Shown: piece after piece, positions 14,028 through 14,528 of the stretch | How positions within the stretch are numbered: position 1 is the stretch's first letter | Layout: every line of letters starts with the position of its first letter | Assembly: GCA_030427215.1 (NCBI GenBank) | Contig: JAUHXB010000005.1 | Span: 1 to 14,528, forward strand | Origin: Alphaproteobacteria bacterium | GTDB lineage: Bacteria > Pseudomonadota > Alphaproteobacteria > Micavibrionales > UBA1664 | Reading direction: 5' to 3' | Length of the DNA: 14,528 nt | The notes under the pieces: model-generated | Seen by the model: the letters and a program-made list of their open reading frames with translations, nothing else | What the model was told of the DNA's origin: nothing | The model's database searches: none | Translations under genes and position numbers: made by a program

Positions 14028-14041
14028 AAAAATATTCTGGT

Positions 14042-14056
14042 GGTGTGAATCACACC
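14042..14056 (+). terminator. Perfect 6-bp hairpin after the protease gene, possible weak terminator
   Basis: GGTGTG, an AAT triloop and CACACC, 15 nt downstream of the stop codon. It lacks a following T-run on the plus strand. On the minus strand a run of seven T occurs only after an 11-nt gap. It may stop transcription weakly or protect the 3' end. Confidence 0.35.
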
Positions 14057-14076
14057 TTACGAACACTGTGCTGTGT

Positions 14077-14242
14077 GATAGGGATTCCCACAATATTTAG
14101 ATTTTAGCGGTGTTTTTTTAGTATTATGGTGGATATTATCTTTAATCATCATATTTCAGATGGTTTTCATTTTAAAAAATCAATGACTTGGATAGTGTTC
14201 CCACAAAAAACTATTGCGGAAACATTTTTATAATTAGAGGAA
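14077..14242 (+). repeat. Imperfect direct repeat of about 50 bp
   Basis: GATAGGGATTCCCACAA at 14077 and GATAGTGTTCCCACAA at 14191 align with one gap, and downstream parts also resemble each other (AGCGGTGTTTTTTTAG versus TGCGGAAACATTTTTATA). The two units are 114 bp apart and moderately diverged. The second half of the similarity may be helped by AT-rich composition. Confidence 0.4.
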
Positions 14243-14331
14243 TTTATCTTCTGCCCCCTTTTTATTTTGTAAAGTTTTCTAGAGTGATAATGTCCAGTAA
14301 GGAAATTCATAATGTATCCTATAATAAATAT

Positions 14332-14528
14332 CTAAATTGAAAATACCTCGGGTTTTGATCTGAATTCTTTTGGAACAGTTTCTTTTAAGCTATCCAAAAG
14401 CTTCATATCCGCTTCAGAAATAACACAGTCTGCACCTAAATTTTCCAACATTCTCTCTGGATTAACCGTTTTAGGAAGAGGTAAAATATCTTTTTGCAAA
14501 ATATATCGGATGCATATTTGCGCTACTG
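14332..14528 (-). CDS. Aldo/keto reductase, C-terminal fragment (cut by window edge)
   Basis: The last 64 codons of an NADPH-dependent aldo/keto reductase of the AKR superfamily; the N terminus lies beyond the right edge. Seen: VAQICIRYILQKDILPLPKT, then NPERMLENLGADCVISEADM and the LLDSLKETV helix, matching the final helices of the barrel and the NADP-binding segment (LPLPKTVNPERM with the conserved Lys, Asn and Arg). The catalytic Tyr, Asp, Lys and His are not in the window. The gene converges on the protease gene. Substrate is unknown. Confidence 0.85.
   Translation of the reverse strand, partial: VAQICIRYILQKDILPLPKTVNPERMLENLGADCVISEADMKLLDSLKETVPKEFRSKPEVFSI

Larger units (their letters stand above)
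14028..14331. other. 304-bp AT-rich intergenic region between convergent genes
   Basis: No convincing gene was found. It holds a perfect hairpin (GGTGTG-AAT-CACACC, 14042-14056) just after the protease gene, not followed by a T-run. A TAGCGG-TGTTTTTTT segment near 14106-14118 could terminate transcription if GGTGT pairs back to ACACC at 14052-14056. There is also an imperfect direct repeat (14077 and 14191). A small structured RNA is possible but not demonstrated. Confidence 0.5.

Noticed and set aside
14126..14233. 35-codon ORF on the plus strand in the right intergenic region
   Set aside because: No SD, no recognisable similarity, and it overlaps the imperfect repeat. Length is within chance for AT-rich DNA.

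Overview
The window looks like chromosomal DNA of an alphaproteobacterium of moderate to low GC. Evidence: the gene order secY-adk-rpsM-rpsK-rpoA-rplQ with no rpsD between rpsK and rpoA, a SerC of the alphaproteobacterial type, a short-LID adenylate kinase, and SD-led genes throughout. I cannot name a genus. No tRNA, rRNA, CRISPR array, IS element or phage gene was seen.

Layout. (1) 1-3158, serine biosynthesis and DNA repair: radA (cut by the left edge) and serB lie on the minus strand, back to back with serC on the plus strand across only 30 bp. (2) 3246-3650: a small DUF2177-type membrane protein. (3) 3656-8433, minus strand: a secretion, ribosome and RNA polymerase operon read secY-adk-rpsM-rpsK-rpoA-(49-codon small ORF)-rplQ, ending in a strong intrinsic terminator. 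It has a promoter before secY and a second one between adk and rpsM. (4) 8593-10311, plus strand: a YceI / cytochrome b561 / YceI cassette. (5) 10308-12176, minus strand: a 622-residue RTX protein with a type I secretion-like C terminus, tail to tail with the cassette. (6) 12273-13037: a GT-A-like glycosyltransferase. (7) 13128-14027: a LapG-like transglutaminase-fold protease carrying an N-terminal MshEN-like cyclic-di-GMP-binding module and a membrane anchor. (8) 14028-14331: a 304-bp intergenic stretch with a hairpin and an imperfect direct repeat. (9) 14332-14528: the C-terminal end of an aldo/keto reductase, minus strand.

The left two thirds is housekeeping and mostly conventional. Its unusual points are the break of the ribosomal cluster upstream of secY, an unannotated small ORF between rpoA and rplQ bracketed by an 11-bp direct repeat, TTG and GTG starts for rpsM and rpoA, and a long charged tail on L17. 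The right third concerns the envelope and cell surface: periplasmic lipocalin-like YceI proteins with a di-haem cytochrome, a secreted RTX protein, a glycosyltransferase and a periplasmic-type protease.

The most promising novelty is the protease at 13128-14027. In known systems LapG is held by LapD, a separate cyclic-di-GMP receptor. Here two 24-residue MshEN-like motifs with a 5-residue spacer sit in the same polypeptide, on the cytoplasmic side of a transmembrane segment followed by the protease domain. This suggests a one-protein cyclic-di-GMP-linked surface protease. It is an inference from motifs only.
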